NCBI GenBank assembly: GCA_009774245.1
Contig: VSNM01000002.1
Coordinates: 1 to 64,000 of the forward strand
DNA length: 64,000 bases
Origin: Lachnospiraceae bacterium
GTDB lineage: Bacteria; Bacillota; Clostridia; Lachnospirales; Lachnospiraceae
Reading direction: 5' to 3'
The translations under genes and the position numbers were made by a program. Below, one piece after another: positions 25,887 to 35,397 of the stretch (positions are counted from its first letter, which is position 1; each line of letters starts with the position of its first letter). Below the pieces are notes generated by a model. That model made no database searches. It was given only the letters and a program-made list of their open reading frames with translations, and had not been told where the DNA came from.

Positions 25887-26637
25887 ATTTCGACATGTCG
25901 ACGTCAGTTGTGGTCCTGTCTCAATACTGCGCGATATCTCCGCAGTTTTTCAAAAAGGGGAGATCACGACCGTCATCGGCCCCAACGGTTGCGGCAAAAC
26001 CACCCTGCTCCAATGCCTGAACGGCTCCTCAAAGGTCACCTCGGGCAGTATCCTGCTCGATGATCGGGACTATCTCGCCATGCCTCTTCGGGAGCGCGCG
26101 CGCAGGCTGTCCTTTCTGCCGCAGGTGCGCTCCATCATCCCCACATTGCCTGTCAGGACGCTGGTCGAACATGGTCGTTTCCCATATCTGGGGTTCTCGC
26201 GCAGGAAGTCGCAGCAGGATATTGCGATCGTCGAGGACGCCATGGACTTTTCGCGTGTCAGTCCCTACGCTGCGCAGTCCGCTGACACACTGTCCGGAGG
26301 AATCCGTCAGCGCGCCTTCTTTGCTATGACGCTCGCGCAAGACTGCAGCTGTATCGTACTGGACGAACCCACCACATACCTTGACCTGAGCGGACAACGC
26401 GAATTTCTTGAAATGATTCTGCAGTTGAAAAAGCAGGGAAAGACAGTCATCCTTGTCCTCCATGATCTCGGGCAGGCGCTTCGCATCTCTGACACACTCG
26501 TCATCATGCAGGACAGAAAAATAGCTGCCACAGCAACCCCAAAGGAGTGTCTGCAGCAGCACATTATCGAGAAGGTATTTGACGTTCGCGTCAAAGTATT
26601 TTCTGACGAAGAAGGATGTTACTACTTTTTCAATTAA
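25879..26637 (+). CDS. Iron-siderophore ABC ATP-binding protein (FecE family)
   Basis: 252 residues; start ATG 25879 with GGGAGG inside the permease gene. Walker A GPNGCGKTT (~33-41), signature LSGGIRQRAFFAMTLAQD, Walker B CIVLDEPTTYLDLSGQ and switch VLHDLGQA. FecE/FhuC-type ATPases drive uptake through FecCD permeases. The signature has IRQR in place of the usual QRQR. Its 3' end overlaps the convergent binding-protein gene by 4 bp. Confidence 0.94.
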   Translation: MLEFRHVDVSCGPVSILRDISAVFQKGEITTVIGPNGCGKTTLLQCLNGSSKVTSGSILLDDRDYLAMPLRERARRLSFLPQVRSIIPTLPVRTLVEHGRFPYLGFSRRKSQQDIAIVEDAMDFSRVSPYAAQSADTLSGGIRQRAFFAMTLAQDCSCIVLDEPTTYLDLSGQREFLEMILQLKKQGKTVILVLHDLGQALRISDTLVIMQDRKIAATATPKECLQQHIIEKVFDVRVKVFSDEEGCYYFFN

Positions 26638-27728
26638 TTCGCTTCCCTCTCCTCACCGTATAAGATATCTGCAAGCTTTTGATAAGCCTCCCCCCATCTC
26701 TCGTTGGGCTTGAGATTGTACAGCTCCTTCTCAAGTACAAAGTATCTGCCGCTCTTCACTGCCGAAAGCTTGCTCCATGCGGGATTGTTCAGCAGTGTCT
26801 CCTCAATATTCTGCTGTACTGCGTCGGCGTCCTTTCCCTGTGTCGTCACAAAGATGAAATCCGGATCGGCGGCGATGATCGCCTCCATGCTGAGATCATC
26901 GAGCAGGCTGTCATCATCGTCTGCAATATTGATGCAGCCCAGATCGGCAAGCATCTCGCCGCCGACATTTCCATAGCTGCCCTTGGCCTTAATGCTCGAT
27001 GCACTCGCGCGCAAAAACACGATCTTCGGCGCTTCCTTTCCCTCCAGATTTCTCTGATTCACGAGCTCCCTCGCCGCGTCGACCTGCTTCTGCACCTCTG
27101 TCCCGTACCTGGCATAAAGGTCCTTTCGCCCTGTGATGTCCGTACAGATCTCCAACATATTCATGTACTCGTTAAAGTTGGACACGGAGAAATAGGCCAC
27201 GGTGATACCGGAATCCGTGAGAAGCTTTTCCATTTTCACATCCGCGTCCGTGTTTGCGCTCGCGATGACCAGATCCGGCTTCAAGGCGATAATTTTTTCG
27301 ATATCCGGCTCCACGTGGGAACCGATATTCACCACATCTGCCCCCAGATCCAGATTCAGGCTGTCCCATGAATCATTCGCAGCGCCCACCACTTCACCCC
27401 CGGCGAGCAGCCAGATATCTGTAAAGCTTCCGATCAGAGTCACCACCCTGTCACAGCTCTCCACTGTGACATTTCTGCTGTTATCGTCGATAAACGTAAC
27501 CCCTGACTCCTCCTCCGGCAGGGACTCCTCCTGCTTCTCGACTTCCTTCTCCAACCTTTCCTCGAGTATTGTACTCCTTGATTCCCCCTCGCTCTGCTCC
27601 TCCTCGGCGGCCTCGACAGTGCTTCCTGCCACCGCCTTTAGCTCCGCCCCGTTGTCCGCGCACCCCTGCAGCATAATAACGGCCGCCAGGGTGGGAACAA
27701 TCCATTTTTTCATCATTTTCTTCCTCAT
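26634..27728 (-). CDS. Iron-siderophore substrate-binding lipoprotein (FepB/FhuD type)
   Basis: 364 residues. Signal peptide with lipobox MLQGCAD (Cys near residue 23), a Glu/Ser-rich spacer (~35-75), then a class-III binding-protein fold with NVTVESCDRVVTL, VVGAANDSWDSL, IEKIIALKPDLVIAS and NERWGEAYQKLADILYG. It captures a ferric siderophore or corrinoid outside the membrane for the permease/ATPase pair. It is encoded tail-to-tail with that pair rather than in the operon, which is unusual. Start may be the inner MKKWIV. Confidence 0.93.
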   Translation of the reverse strand: MRKKMMKKWIVPTLAAVIMLQGCADNGAELKAVAGSTVEAAEEEQSEGESRSTILEERLEKEVEKQEESLPEEESGVTFIDDNSRNVTVESCDRVVTLIGSFTDIWLLAGGEVVGAANDSWDSLNLDLGADVVNIGSHVEPDIEKIIALKPDLVIASANTDADVKMEKLLTDSGITVAYFSVSNFNEYMNMLEICTDITGRKDLYARYGTEVQKQVDAARELVNQRNLEGKEAPKIVFLRASASSIKAKGSYGNVGGEMLADLGCINIADDDDSLLDDLSMEAIIAADPDFIFVTTQGKDADAVQQNIEETLLNNPAWSKLSAVKSGRYFVLEKELYNLKPNERWGEAYQKLADILYGEEREAN

Positions 27729-27755
27729 ACACTCATAGCCTCCACTTTCAAGCTG

Positions 27756-27929
27756 TCATACAAACTGATTTTTTTCTTCGTCGTAATGATAATCGATTTG
27801 ACTCAATTTGTCTACTATTTTTTTCATATCCTCTCCTGTATCCTCGCAGAATGCCTCGAGACTTGCATAAAAATCCCTGAGTTTGAGGTTCATATAACTT
27901 AGCAGCATCATTGGATCATTTGGTATCAT
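27756..27929 (-). CDS. DUF4250 small protein, 57 aa
   Basis: A 57-residue frame with excellent ribosome site AGAAGGAG, 7 nt before the ATG. The sequence follows the DUF4250 pattern: MIPNDPMMLLSYMNLKLRD at the start, then a CED motif and ending in Y-YD-E-NQF. This family is common in Firmicutes and of unknown function. It starts 25 nt after the holA stop on the same strand, so it ends the competence/holA gene run. Confidence 0.85.
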   Translation of the reverse strand: MIPNDPMMLLSYMNLKLRDFYASLEAFCEDTGEDMKKIVDKLSQIDYHYDEEKNQFV

Positions 27930-27954
27930 AGCACACTCTCCTTCTCATTTTATT

Positions 27955-28935
27955 CTATGCGCTCAGGCTTACTATAATGAGCTCAACGCTAAGCACATCG
28001 GGCATACGCCCCATCTTGACGTTCTCCTCCGCCTCCACACAGGTTTTCAGCGCGGCCTCAAGCTGTGACAGTTTAAACTGCGCCGCCTGCGGGATATACT
28101 TCTTCTCCAGATAATATCGATTGAGACCGGTCTGTCCGGCAATCTCACTCTCATGATATCCCTTTGACTTCATCTCCTTTACCAGCAGAAGCATGTTGAA
28201 CTGCCTGGCGATCAGCGACAATATCTTCAGGGGCGCCTCCTTCAGGGCAAGCAGATTGTAATAGAGCTTCAACGCCTGCCTCTGCCTCTTCTGCGCGACG
28301 GCCTCCACCATATCAAAGATCTGGTTCTGTATCTGCACAATGCACAGCTCCTCCACGTCAGCAGCCGTTATCCCCTCCTCATAATACTTATAGCAGACCA
28401 GCTTCTCCACCTCACGCCTGATATTCTCCATATCCGTGCCTGTCTTATCAAGCAGAAGGTTCAGCGCATCGGACGTGATTGACTTATTTTCCTTTTTCAA
28501 CAGTCCCATAACCCACTTTTTGAGCGTTGCCTCGTCCTGCATCTCACACAACGCCGCATAGCCGTTTGCCGTTACCGCCTTAAACAGCCTGCTCCGCTTA
28601 TCGACCTCCTCCTCCACGAAAATCAAGCAGGTGGTGTCCGGAAGCGCCTTTACGAGTGAGGCGATCTGCTCATTCCCACTCTTAAACCAGCCGCTGTTCT
28701 CGACAATAATCACCCTGCGCTCCGCAAAAAACGGCATCGTTCCCGCCAGATCAACGACTTCGTTTGTATTGATGTCCTTGCCGGAATACACGCTGCAGTT
28801 CATGGCGTCCTCCTGTGGCGCCAGCGCTGCCCTTAACTTATCGCGGTACTGCCTGCGCAGATAGGCCTCCTCCCCGTAGAGAAGATAAAGTCTGCCAATC
28901 TGCCCGCTTTTGATGTCCTGTGCTATCCTTTTCAT
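27955..28935 (-). CDS. holA: DNA polymerase III subunit delta
   Basis: 326 residues from the ATG at 28933-28935, preceded by GAGGGGTGACAGT; an in-frame extension to 28971 would overlap comEC. Opening MKRIAQDIKSGQIGRLYLLYGEEAYL is the classic HolA N-terminus, followed by the AAA-like fold (VIIVENSGWFK) and the C-terminal collar domain. Delta opens the beta clamp for loading in the clamp-loader complex. It follows comEC by 16 nt, the usual neighbourhood in Firmicutes. Confidence 0.94.
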   Translation of the reverse strand: MKRIAQDIKSGQIGRLYLLYGEEAYLRRQYRDKLRAALAPQEDAMNCSVYSGKDINTNEVVDLAGTMPFFAERRVIIVENSGWFKSGNEQIASLVKALPDTTCLIFVEEEVDKRSRLFKAVTANGYAALCEMQDEATLKKWVMGLLKKENKSITSDALNLLLDKTGTDMENIRREVEKLVCYKYYEEGITAADVEELCIVQIQNQIFDMVEAVAQKRQRQALKLYYNLLALKEAPLKILSLIARQFNMLLLVKEMKSKGYHESEIAGQTGLNRYYLEKKYIPQAAQFKLSQLEAALKTCVEAEENVKMGRMPDVLSVELIIVSLSA

Positions 28936-28951
28936 ACTGTCACCCCTCAGG

Positions 28952-31261
28952 TCAGTCCTTATGACCGCCAATATAATTCTCTATCTTATAGGTTCCATTT
29001 CTAATCTGTATCATAATGGCTCCTGTGTCCTTCGTTATCCGTATGTCGCTTCCGATATCCTCAAGCTTCTCAATTGTCTCCTCGTGCGGGTGTCCGTAAC
29101 TGTTGTCCTCTCCGCAGGATATGATGGCAAGCTTTGGTCTGATCAGCGATATCAGCTCCTCCGTATTGGAATACCGCGAGCCATGATGCGCCGCCTTGTA
29201 TATATCAATGCCCGCAAAATCCGATGCGCCGCGAAGCCTTCCGGCTGCCGCCTGCTCCCCGTCAGCCTCGACATCCCCGGTCAGGAGCGCAGTCACGCCA
29301 TCCCCGGTCTCCAGTTTCATGACAAGAGAGTACGCATTGCGCGTATCGGGCTCATACGCCCCCTGCGGATGAAGCACTTCGAAACACAGGCCGCGCGCCT
29401 CGATCCTGTCGCCGGCTTTTAATCGGTAGACCGGTATCTCTCTCTCGGCACACAGCGCTGTCAGCTTCTCATACGCCGCATCCTCAATGACAGTCTCGGA
29501 TATGCAAATCCTGCTGATCCCGATTTCCATTTTGTCACTGACTGCAGTGCTGCCCTCGAGCATCTCCATCACGCCGGATATATGGTCGCTGTCGAGATGT
29601 GTCAGAAAAACCGCATCCAGTCTCGACACTCCCTTGTATTTCAGATATGGGATAATCGTATATGTCCCAATCCCACTCTCCGAAGTGCTGCCGCCATCCA
29701 CCAGAAAATGTTCTCCCCCCGCACTCTCAATCCAGATGCAGTCCCCCTGTCCCACATCCAGAAAAGTCATGGACACACCGCCCACCGGAGAATCACACAG
29801 CAGAGTGACCGCCGCAAGCGCTGTCATCAACCTGACCGGCAGGGGCAGTCCCACATGGATTCCCCACTTTTCGCACGCTCTGTTTCCTGACAGACGCTTT
29901 CCGTAGTGATGCGACGCATACAGATACAATACGACCGCACCAAATATACAGATTCTCCAGTTCTGCGGCCGCCCAACAATCCAGTTTGCAAACGGCAGAT
30001 TTAACGATATCACGCACAACCGCTCAAACACCGAGAGGATGACATGGCACACCAATCCCATCAACTTTGCAATGCCCAATCCGGCCACAGCAGGCAGACT
30101 TCCCGCGCCAAGGCATAAAAGTCCCGCTGCCATCAGAAAGGACATCGCAGGGATGACCACCAGATTCAGCAGAAACGAGTAGATCGGGAATTCATAATAC
30201 ACACACAGCATAATAGGAAAATGTACCAGAAAGATGCCAATGCTCCCGCACAGGGACAGAACTATTTGATCGGTCAGGCACCGCTTTCCGTCACGCATGA
30301 CGGGCTGCACCACTTCGCACAGGCACCCCACACCCAGAATCGCCCCAAAAGAGAGCTGAAATCCCGCGTGATAGAGATACAGCGGCTGCTCCAGCAGAAT
30401 CAGCATCGCCGCGAGTGCAAGCGCCGTGAGCATGTCATACGTCCGCCGCATTAACTGCGCCGCAAGCTGCATGGCAAACATAAACACCGCCCTGTACGCT
30501 GAGCTGCTCATGCCCACCATATCCCCATAGGCAATCATCAGACCAACGCACACGACCGCACAAACCGGCTGTGGAATGCATCCTCTGCGCAGCAGCCTGT
30601 ACAGCCCCATGCCCAGCAGCGTGATATGCAGTCCTGATATCGCCAGAATATGCGCTATGCCGCTTTTTTGATAGAGCTGTTTGCTCTGTGCGTCCAATTC
30701 GGACTTGTTTCCAAGGAGGATTGCTTTCATGACCGATGCATCCTCCGGCGCAAGCGCCTTTTCCAATATCCCCTCAAAGTGACGCCGCAGCTGATACAGT
30801 CCCTCGCGATAGGCGGAATATCCGCTGCCCTGCGCGCGTATCCTGGCCTTGTAAAGTCTGAAATCCACACCGAGAATCTGATAATATTCCTGCGCGTCAA
30901 ACTCCCCTGGATTTCCCGACCGGTCAAAATAAGCTGTCTCTCCCTCCACAGCAATCGTGCATCCAACGCGGGGCTCCTCCATGCCTTCCTCAGCATCAAT
31001 GTAGCAGATTACCCTGCCGTTCCCCAGCTTCTCAGCGGCCTGCCCGGAATCAGGACTCCATCTCCGGATATCTTTCAGCCAGATGACCAATGTATTCCTC
31101 TGATATACGCTTTGGTATTCTTTCTGACATACTTCCCCGATCAGTGTCACCCTCTCTCCCTCCGGCAAATCTCGTACCGGCTCTGAGGGCGGGCTGACAC
31201 TTAGATATAAGAACACAGTCGCCACAAATGCCACGCAGACGCAGCACAGTGGTCTCCTCAT
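28952..31261 (-). CDS. comEC: DNA internalisation protein ComEC/Rec2
   Basis: 769 residues. N-terminal DUF4131-type region with two helices and an OB-like stretch, the multi-helix Competence domain (~residues 200-480; KSGIAHILAISGLHITLLGMGLYRLLRR is diagnostic), and a C-terminal metallo-beta-lactamase domain (TFLDVGQGDCIWIE, THLDSDHISGV, KAAHHGSRYSNTEELI). It forms the channel that carries single-stranded DNA into the cell during transformation. All three parts are intact. The gene is 24 nt after the GerMN gene. Confidence 0.95.
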   Translation of the reverse strand: MRRPLCCVCVAFVATVFLYLSVSPPSEPVRDLPEGERVTLIGEVCQKEYQSVYQRNTLVIWLKDIRRWSPDSGQAAEKLGNGRVICYIDAEEGMEEPRVGCTIAVEGETAYFDRSGNPGEFDAQEYYQILGVDFRLYKARIRAQGSGYSAYREGLYQLRRHFEGILEKALAPEDASVMKAILLGNKSELDAQSKQLYQKSGIAHILAISGLHITLLGMGLYRLLRRGCIPQPVCAVVCVGLMIAYGDMVGMSSSAYRAVFMFAMQLAAQLMRRTYDMLTALALAAMLILLEQPLYLYHAGFQLSFGAILGVGCLCEVVQPVMRDGKRCLTDQIVLSLCGSIGIFLVHFPIMLCVYYEFPIYSFLLNLVVIPAMSFLMAAGLLCLGAGSLPAVAGLGIAKLMGLVCHVILSVFERLCVISLNLPFANWIVGRPQNWRICIFGAVVLYLYASHHYGKRLSGNRACEKWGIHVGLPLPVRLMTALAAVTLLCDSPVGGVSMTFLDVGQGDCIWIESAGGEHFLVDGGSTSESGIGTYTIIPYLKYKGVSRLDAVFLTHLDSDHISGVMEMLEGSTAVSDKMEIGISRICISETVIEDAAYEKLTALCAEREIPVYRLKAGDRIEARGLCFEVLHPQGAYEPDTRNAYSLVMKLETGDGVTALLTGDVEADGEQAAAGRLRGASDFAGIDIYKAAHHGSRYSNTEELISLIRPKLAIISCGEDNSYGHPHEETIEKLEDIGSDIRITKDTGAIMIQIRNGTYKIENYIGGHKD

Positions 31262-31285
31262 TGTTATTAATTTCCTTTTCCTTCC

Positions 31286-32233
31286 TTAGTTGACTAGTGA
31301 CAGATTGCGCTCAAACACAGTGGAAGCTTCATATTTGTCGCGAAACTTCCCATCCTTGTTGCCATCGATGGATATCTGTACTTTGTTGATATTGCTCAGC
31401 TCCACCAGGGAGTTGACAAGCGAATAGATCGTCACATCCGTTGTCACATTATTCACCGCTGTGAGTATCGCGCTGTCAAAAGTCAGATAGCAGATATTGT
31501 CCCTGACCGTAATGTTGACAAGCTTCGTATCCGGACTGATGGTCGGATACGTCTCGTCATTGACCGGTCCGCTGATCAGCTGCTCGACCACCAGTTTTTC
31601 CATCGGTACATTCGACACGTCCGCATTGTGCGCCAGCTCCCTGTTGACCGCAACCAGCCCGTCTCCTTCCTCGTTGGCAAAGTACAGCCTCAGCGTCACT
31701 GTGCTGTTCACTGTCTCCACCTGCGCGCCAGCATTGTTCACAAACATATCCGATGTCATGATTCCGATTGCACCTCCCGACGCGTCTGTCAGGGACTCTC
31801 CATTTATCGTAATCATCACATAATTGACATCCGGTATGTTGGTGAGACTCCTAACAACTGCTGCCCGCGTCAGCACCTCCGTCGTCCGCGAAAGCTCCTT
31901 GTATTTCTCCCCGAGCGACAGGATCACCTGTTCTCCGTCATAGGAGTAGGTAATGATATTGATCCCGCTTGTGAGTGTCGCTTTCAATTCCTTATTTTCG
32001 GGCACCGAGCACAACAGCGTCAGTACCTCCACAATCCTATCCTTCGTGTCAGTGCTTGTGAGATAATGTGTCTCCGTCACAAGCTTTGTCTCATTTTTAT
32101 TCAGATAAGAGATATCGATCGGTGTCCCCTGCGGTTCCTCACTGCTGCAGCCGGCCGTCACGACAGCCGAAAGAAGCATCAATCCCAGCAAAAACCACAC
32201 CTTACGGTATCCCCTCCAGGGCTTACAATCCAT
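31286..32233 (-). CDS. GerMN-domain lipoprotein
   Basis: 315 residues. Signal peptide with lipobox VTAGCSS (Cys ~29), then two GerMN-like repeats: residues ~55-165 and ~190-300 (both with VTLLC/LRLYF and a Leu-x-Asn strand pattern such as SLTNIPDVNYVMITINGESL and LVELSNINKVQISIDGNKDG). GerM of Bacillus acts in sporulation and germination; here the gene follows a sensor kinase directly, as is common in Clostridia, and may modulate its sensing. Exported and lipid-anchored. Confidence 0.88.
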   Translation of the reverse strand: MDCKPWRGYRKVWFLLGLMLLSAVVTAGCSSEEPQGTPIDISYLNKNETKLVTETHYLTSTDTKDRIVEVLTLLCSVPENKELKATLTSGINIITYSYDGEQVILSLGEKYKELSRTTEVLTRAAVVRSLTNIPDVNYVMITINGESLTDASGGAIGIMTSDMFVNNAGAQVETVNSTVTLRLYFANEEGDGLVAVNRELAHNADVSNVPMEKLVVEQLISGPVNDETYPTISPDTKLVNITVRDNICYLTFDSAILTAVNNVTTDVTIYSLVNSLVELSNINKVQISIDGNKDGKFRDKYEASTVFERNLSLVN

Positions 32234-32264
32234 ATAAACGCCTTTCCTATCGTTTTATTGTGCC

Positions 32265-33725
32265 TCATGACTGCGCAATAAAGGTCAGGGGTATCCTGAC
32301 TGTAAAGATCGTCCCTACCCCTTCCTCACTGCTCACAGTGATCGAGCCCCTGTGCATGAGGATCGCGCTTCTGGTGATCGCAAGTCCCAGACCTGTACCG
32401 CCGATTTCCTTCGAGTGGGATTTGTCCACCCTGTAAAAGCGCTCATAAATATGTTCAATCGACTCCTGTGGAATACCCACTCCGGAGTCAGATACTTCAA
32501 CCGTAAAATATTGATGATCCGCGTCGAGTATCACCTTCACCCAGCCGCCCTTGTTGTTATATTTAATCCCGTTTTCGACCAGATTTGACAGCGCCAGCGT
32601 CAGTTTCACTTCGTCTACCTCCGCACTCACCGGTCTGCGACTCTCAAAGATCAGCTTGACCTCCGCCCTCAATGCAATCGGCCCGAGACGTTTGAGCAGA
32701 AGCTCCAGCACTGCATTGATGTCTACCACATCCACATTGATATCCGTCGACGTCCTTGTCATCTTTACAAGGGACAGCAGGTCTGTAATGATCTTATTTT
32801 CCCGGTCAATCTCCGCCGCAATATCTGTCATAAACTCGCGGTAAAGCTCCGCCGGCACATCCTCCTGCGTGAGCAGGGAATCCGCCAGCACCTTCATGGA
32901 GGCCAGCGGCGTCTTCAGCTCATGGGACACGTTGGACACAAACTCCTGTCTGGAATCGTCGAGCGTCTTCATCCTTCCCATCATCTGATTAAACGCATCT
33001 CCGATGTTTTCCGTCTCGATATAGTCCGTCACGCTGATCTCCTCGTCCGTGAATCCATTCTTTACATCATTGATCGCATCGGTAATCTTTTCAAAGGGTT
33101 TGAGCATCTTGCGGCTCAGCAGCAGGGCAAAACCAAATATGACCACCATAGCGACGATCTCCAGCAGAAAAGCCCTGCTCTGTATATACTCATAGCCATT
33201 CATGATACTGTCCGTCGACACACTGGTGAGCATCGCCCCAGCAACATGCGGCTTCTCCTCCAGCTTCTCCTCTATCGGTACGATGATCTCAATATATCCC
33301 GCATCCTTATGATCGTTGGAGGCACCCCCGCCCTTGAGGCACTTGATGATCGGCTCGGAAATCAGAATCTTTCCCTCGCTGACTGCGTAGGTGTCCTTTA
33401 TGATCCTCAGACCGCTGTCAATGATCAGCACGCGCCCGTCGTAAAGATTTGACAGCTGCGAAAGCTCCGCATTGACTACGTCGTTGCTGCTGTCAAGCAT
33501 ATAATTGTATGTGATCAGATGATCCGCGATAATCCGCACCTGTGTCTGCACCTCAGTCGTTCTCGTCGCGATCGTGTTATCCAGATATCGTTCCAGAATG
33601 CCGGCATGAAGCACGACGCAGGGAACAATTCCCGCTGCCATGATGATGCAGAATATCCTCGTCTTTAAGCTTCTGAAGCTTGTGAATAATTTTCCCTTTT
33701 TTATCTTTTCCCAAAGCTTTGCCAC
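32265..33725 (-). CDS. Sensor histidine kinase (WalK/PhoR type)
   Basis: 486 residues. Membrane helices near residues 22-42 and 180-202 around an external sensor domain; HAMP (~205-255); HisKA with FVSNVSHELKTPLASM; HATPase with NLVENGIKYNNKGG, DSGVGIP and GGTGLGLAITRSAI. Complete kinase. It pairs with the OmpR-type regulator 12 nt upstream. Presence between comEA- and comEC-like genes and next to a GerMN lipoprotein hints at envelope or sporulation/competence sensing; the signal is not known. Confidence 0.93.
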   Translation of the reverse strand: MAKLWEKIKKGKLFTSFRSLKTRIFCIIMAAGIVPCVVLHAGILERYLDNTIATRTTEVQTQVRIIADHLITYNYMLDSSNDVVNAELSQLSNLYDGRVLIIDSGLRIIKDTYAVSEGKILISEPIIKCLKGGGASNDHKDAGYIEIIVPIEEKLEEKPHVAGAMLTSVSTDSIMNGYEYIQSRAFLLEIVAMVVIFGFALLLSRKMLKPFEKITDAINDVKNGFTDEEISVTDYIETENIGDAFNQMMGRMKTLDDSRQEFVSNVSHELKTPLASMKVLADSLLTQEDVPAELYREFMTDIAAEIDRENKIITDLLSLVKMTRTSTDINVDVVDINAVLELLLKRLGPIALRAEVKLIFESRRPVSAEVDEVKLTLALSNLVENGIKYNNKGGWVKVILDADHQYFTVEVSDSGVGIPQESIEHIYERFYRVDKSHSKEIGGTGLGLAITRSAILMHRGSITVSSEEGVGTIFTVRIPLTFIAQS

Positions 33726-33737
33726 TGCTATCTCCTA

Positions 33738-34430
33738 CTATTTGTAATAATACCCCACACCCCATTTGGTGTGTACGTACTTGGGTTCACTTGGGTTGGG
33801 TTCGATCTTTTCACGCAGTCTCCTGATGTGCACATCCACTGTCCTGACATCACCCGGGTAGTCCTCTCCCCACACAAGCTTCAACAGATTCTCCCTGCCA
33901 TAAACCTTGTTTGGATTGAGCACCAGAAGCTCCAGGACATCAAACTCCTTCGCTGTGAGATTGACTTCCTTTCCGCTGACGTGAAGGCGCCTGCCCTCAC
34001 AGTCGAGCCGCAGGTCTCCAGTCTCTATGATCTGGGTTTTCTTCTCGTCCGGCTCTTTTGCCTTGGAGTTGGTTCTTCGGATAATCGCTTTGATTCTTGC
34101 CTTCACTTCAAGAATATTAAATGGTTTGGTGATATAGTCATCGGCCCCATACTCGAGTCCGAGGATTTTGTCCATATCCTCACCCTTTGCGGTGAGCATG
34201 ATGACCGGCACATCAGAAAACTCCCTAATCTGCTGGCAAACCTCCAGTCCGGTCAGTTTCGGAAGCATGATATCGAGCAAAATGATATCGTACTTCTTGT
34301 TCTTTGCCATCTCAAGTGCTTCCTCCCCGTCGTATGCGCAGTCCACTTCCATGTCGTCCTGTTCCAGACTAAAGCGCAGCCCTTTCACAATCAGCTTCTC
34401 ATCATCTACCACCAAAACCTTTTTTCCCAT
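33738..34430 (-). CDS. OmpR-family response regulator (WalR-like)
   Basis: 230 residues from ATG 34428-34430 (MGKKVLVVDDEKLIVKGL); a TTG six codons upstream is less likely. Acidic DDE near residue 9, phospho-Asp in ILLDIMLPKLTG, Lys in TKPFNILEVKARI, and a winged helix with VRTVDVHIRRLREKIEPNPSEPKYVHTKWGVGYYYK, closely WalR/PhoP-like. Works with the downstream kinase. Lies 28 nt after the ComEA-like gene. Confidence 0.94.
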   Translation of the reverse strand: MGKKVLVVDDEKLIVKGLRFSLEQDDMEVDCAYDGEEALEMAKNKKYDIILLDIMLPKLTGLEVCQQIREFSDVPVIMLTAKGEDMDKILGLEYGADDYITKPFNILEVKARIKAIIRRTNSKAKEPDEKKTQIIETGDLRLDCEGRRLHVSGKEVNLTAKEFDVLELLVLNPNKVYGRENLLKLVWGEDYPGDVRTVDVHIRRLREKIEPNPSEPKYVHTKWGVGYYYK

Positions 34431-34458
34431 TACTCCTGAATCTCCCAACTCATATATG

Positions 34459-35181
34459 TTATATCGTTATTTTATCTTTTATCTTTGAAAATAGTCCATC
34501 CTTGATGCCATCTACCTTTTTAATGTCATCAATACTGCCAAAGCTGCCGTTTTTCTCCCGGTAGTCAACGATTGCCTGCGCCCTGCTCGCACCGATGCCT
34601 GACACGGTTGTCAGTTCTGCGGCGGTGGCTGTATTGATGTTGACAAGGCCGGAACCCTGTGTGGCGGCTTCCTGTGGAGTCTCTCCTGACGGATAGGTGT
34701 ACGTGCCTGCCTCCTTGCGCGCCGTAGCCTCCTCCTGCGTAAAAATCACGACCTGTTCACCGTCCGTGATCTGCCTTGCCATATTCAGACAGTTTTCATC
34801 GGCGTCCGCCGTCAGTCCGCCAGCCAGCTCCACCGCCTCATACAGACGGCTTCCCTGTCTCAGGCTATACACTCCCGGAAGTTCGACTGCCCCGCACACA
34901 TAGATATACACCTGTGACTGTCCGCTCTCATATGCATTCTTTTCCGCCGCGCCTGTCACTGGATCGGAAAATGACACTTCTGACATATGATTTTCCGGCG
35001 CAACGATGCTGACAGGTTCCTGCACCGCAGACGCCTCACCCTCTGTCTCTAACGCCATCGTGACCTCGTCCCGCGCGGACGCACACCCGCAGAGCAATAC
35101 CGGCTCAAACAGCGCAAGCAAAAATATGCATGCTGCACATACGGACTTTTTACTGAATATTTTATTTTTTTCTTTTTTCAT
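34459..35181 (-). CDS. comEA: ComEA-like DNA-binding lipoprotein (SLBB + helix-hairpin-helix)
   Basis: About 240 residues; ATG 35179-35181 preferred over a GTG three codons earlier. A lipobox-like LLCGCAS near residue 31 suggests lipid anchoring rather than the simple membrane helix of Bacillus ComEA. An SLBB fold (VYIYVCGAVELPGVYSLRQGSRLYEAVELAGG) precedes a double helix-hairpin-helix (VNINTATAAELTTVSGIGASRAQAIVDYRE and IDDIKKVDGIKDGLFSKI). ComEA holds incoming double-stranded DNA for ComEC. First gene of the run, with a promoter ~50 nt upstream. Confidence 0.9.
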   Translation of the reverse strand: MKKEKNKIFSKKSVCAACIFLLALFEPVLLCGCASARDEVTMALETEGEASAVQEPVSIVAPENHMSEVSFSDPVTGAAEKNAYESGQSQVYIYVCGAVELPGVYSLRQGSRLYEAVELAGGLTADADENCLNMARQITDGEQVVIFTQEEATARKEAGTYTYPSGETPQEAATQGSGLVNINTATAAELTTVSGIGASRAQAIVDYREKNGSFGSIDDIKKVDGIKDGLFSKIKDKITI

Positions 35182-35229
35182 GGATATCACATACTCCTCT
35201 CAGAGCCCCTCTATGCATACCCACTCATT

Positions 35230-35258
35230 ATTTTATGCTAAAATGGATTTTATTACAA
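35230..35258 (-). promoter_or_regulatory. Promoter of the comEA-to-DUF4250 gene run
   Basis: Minus strand: -35 TTGTAA (35253-35258), 17-nt spacer, -10 TAAAAT (35230-35235), about 50 nt before the comEA start. The rest of the 216-bp gap to the next gene holds a short hairpin (AAATTGAT/ATCAATTT, 35351-35375) that probably ends the hybrid-kinase transcript. Confidence 0.5.
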
Positions 35259-35397
35259 GTGCGAATTTTTACATTTCGTTATTCTTTACGCCTTTATAAG
35301 ACTACAATGCAATTAAGATGCTGTTGGCGTAAAAAATAACTATTATTGCACACAAATTGATAACGGGCATCAATTTGGCGCATGATTCCCTCTGCTT

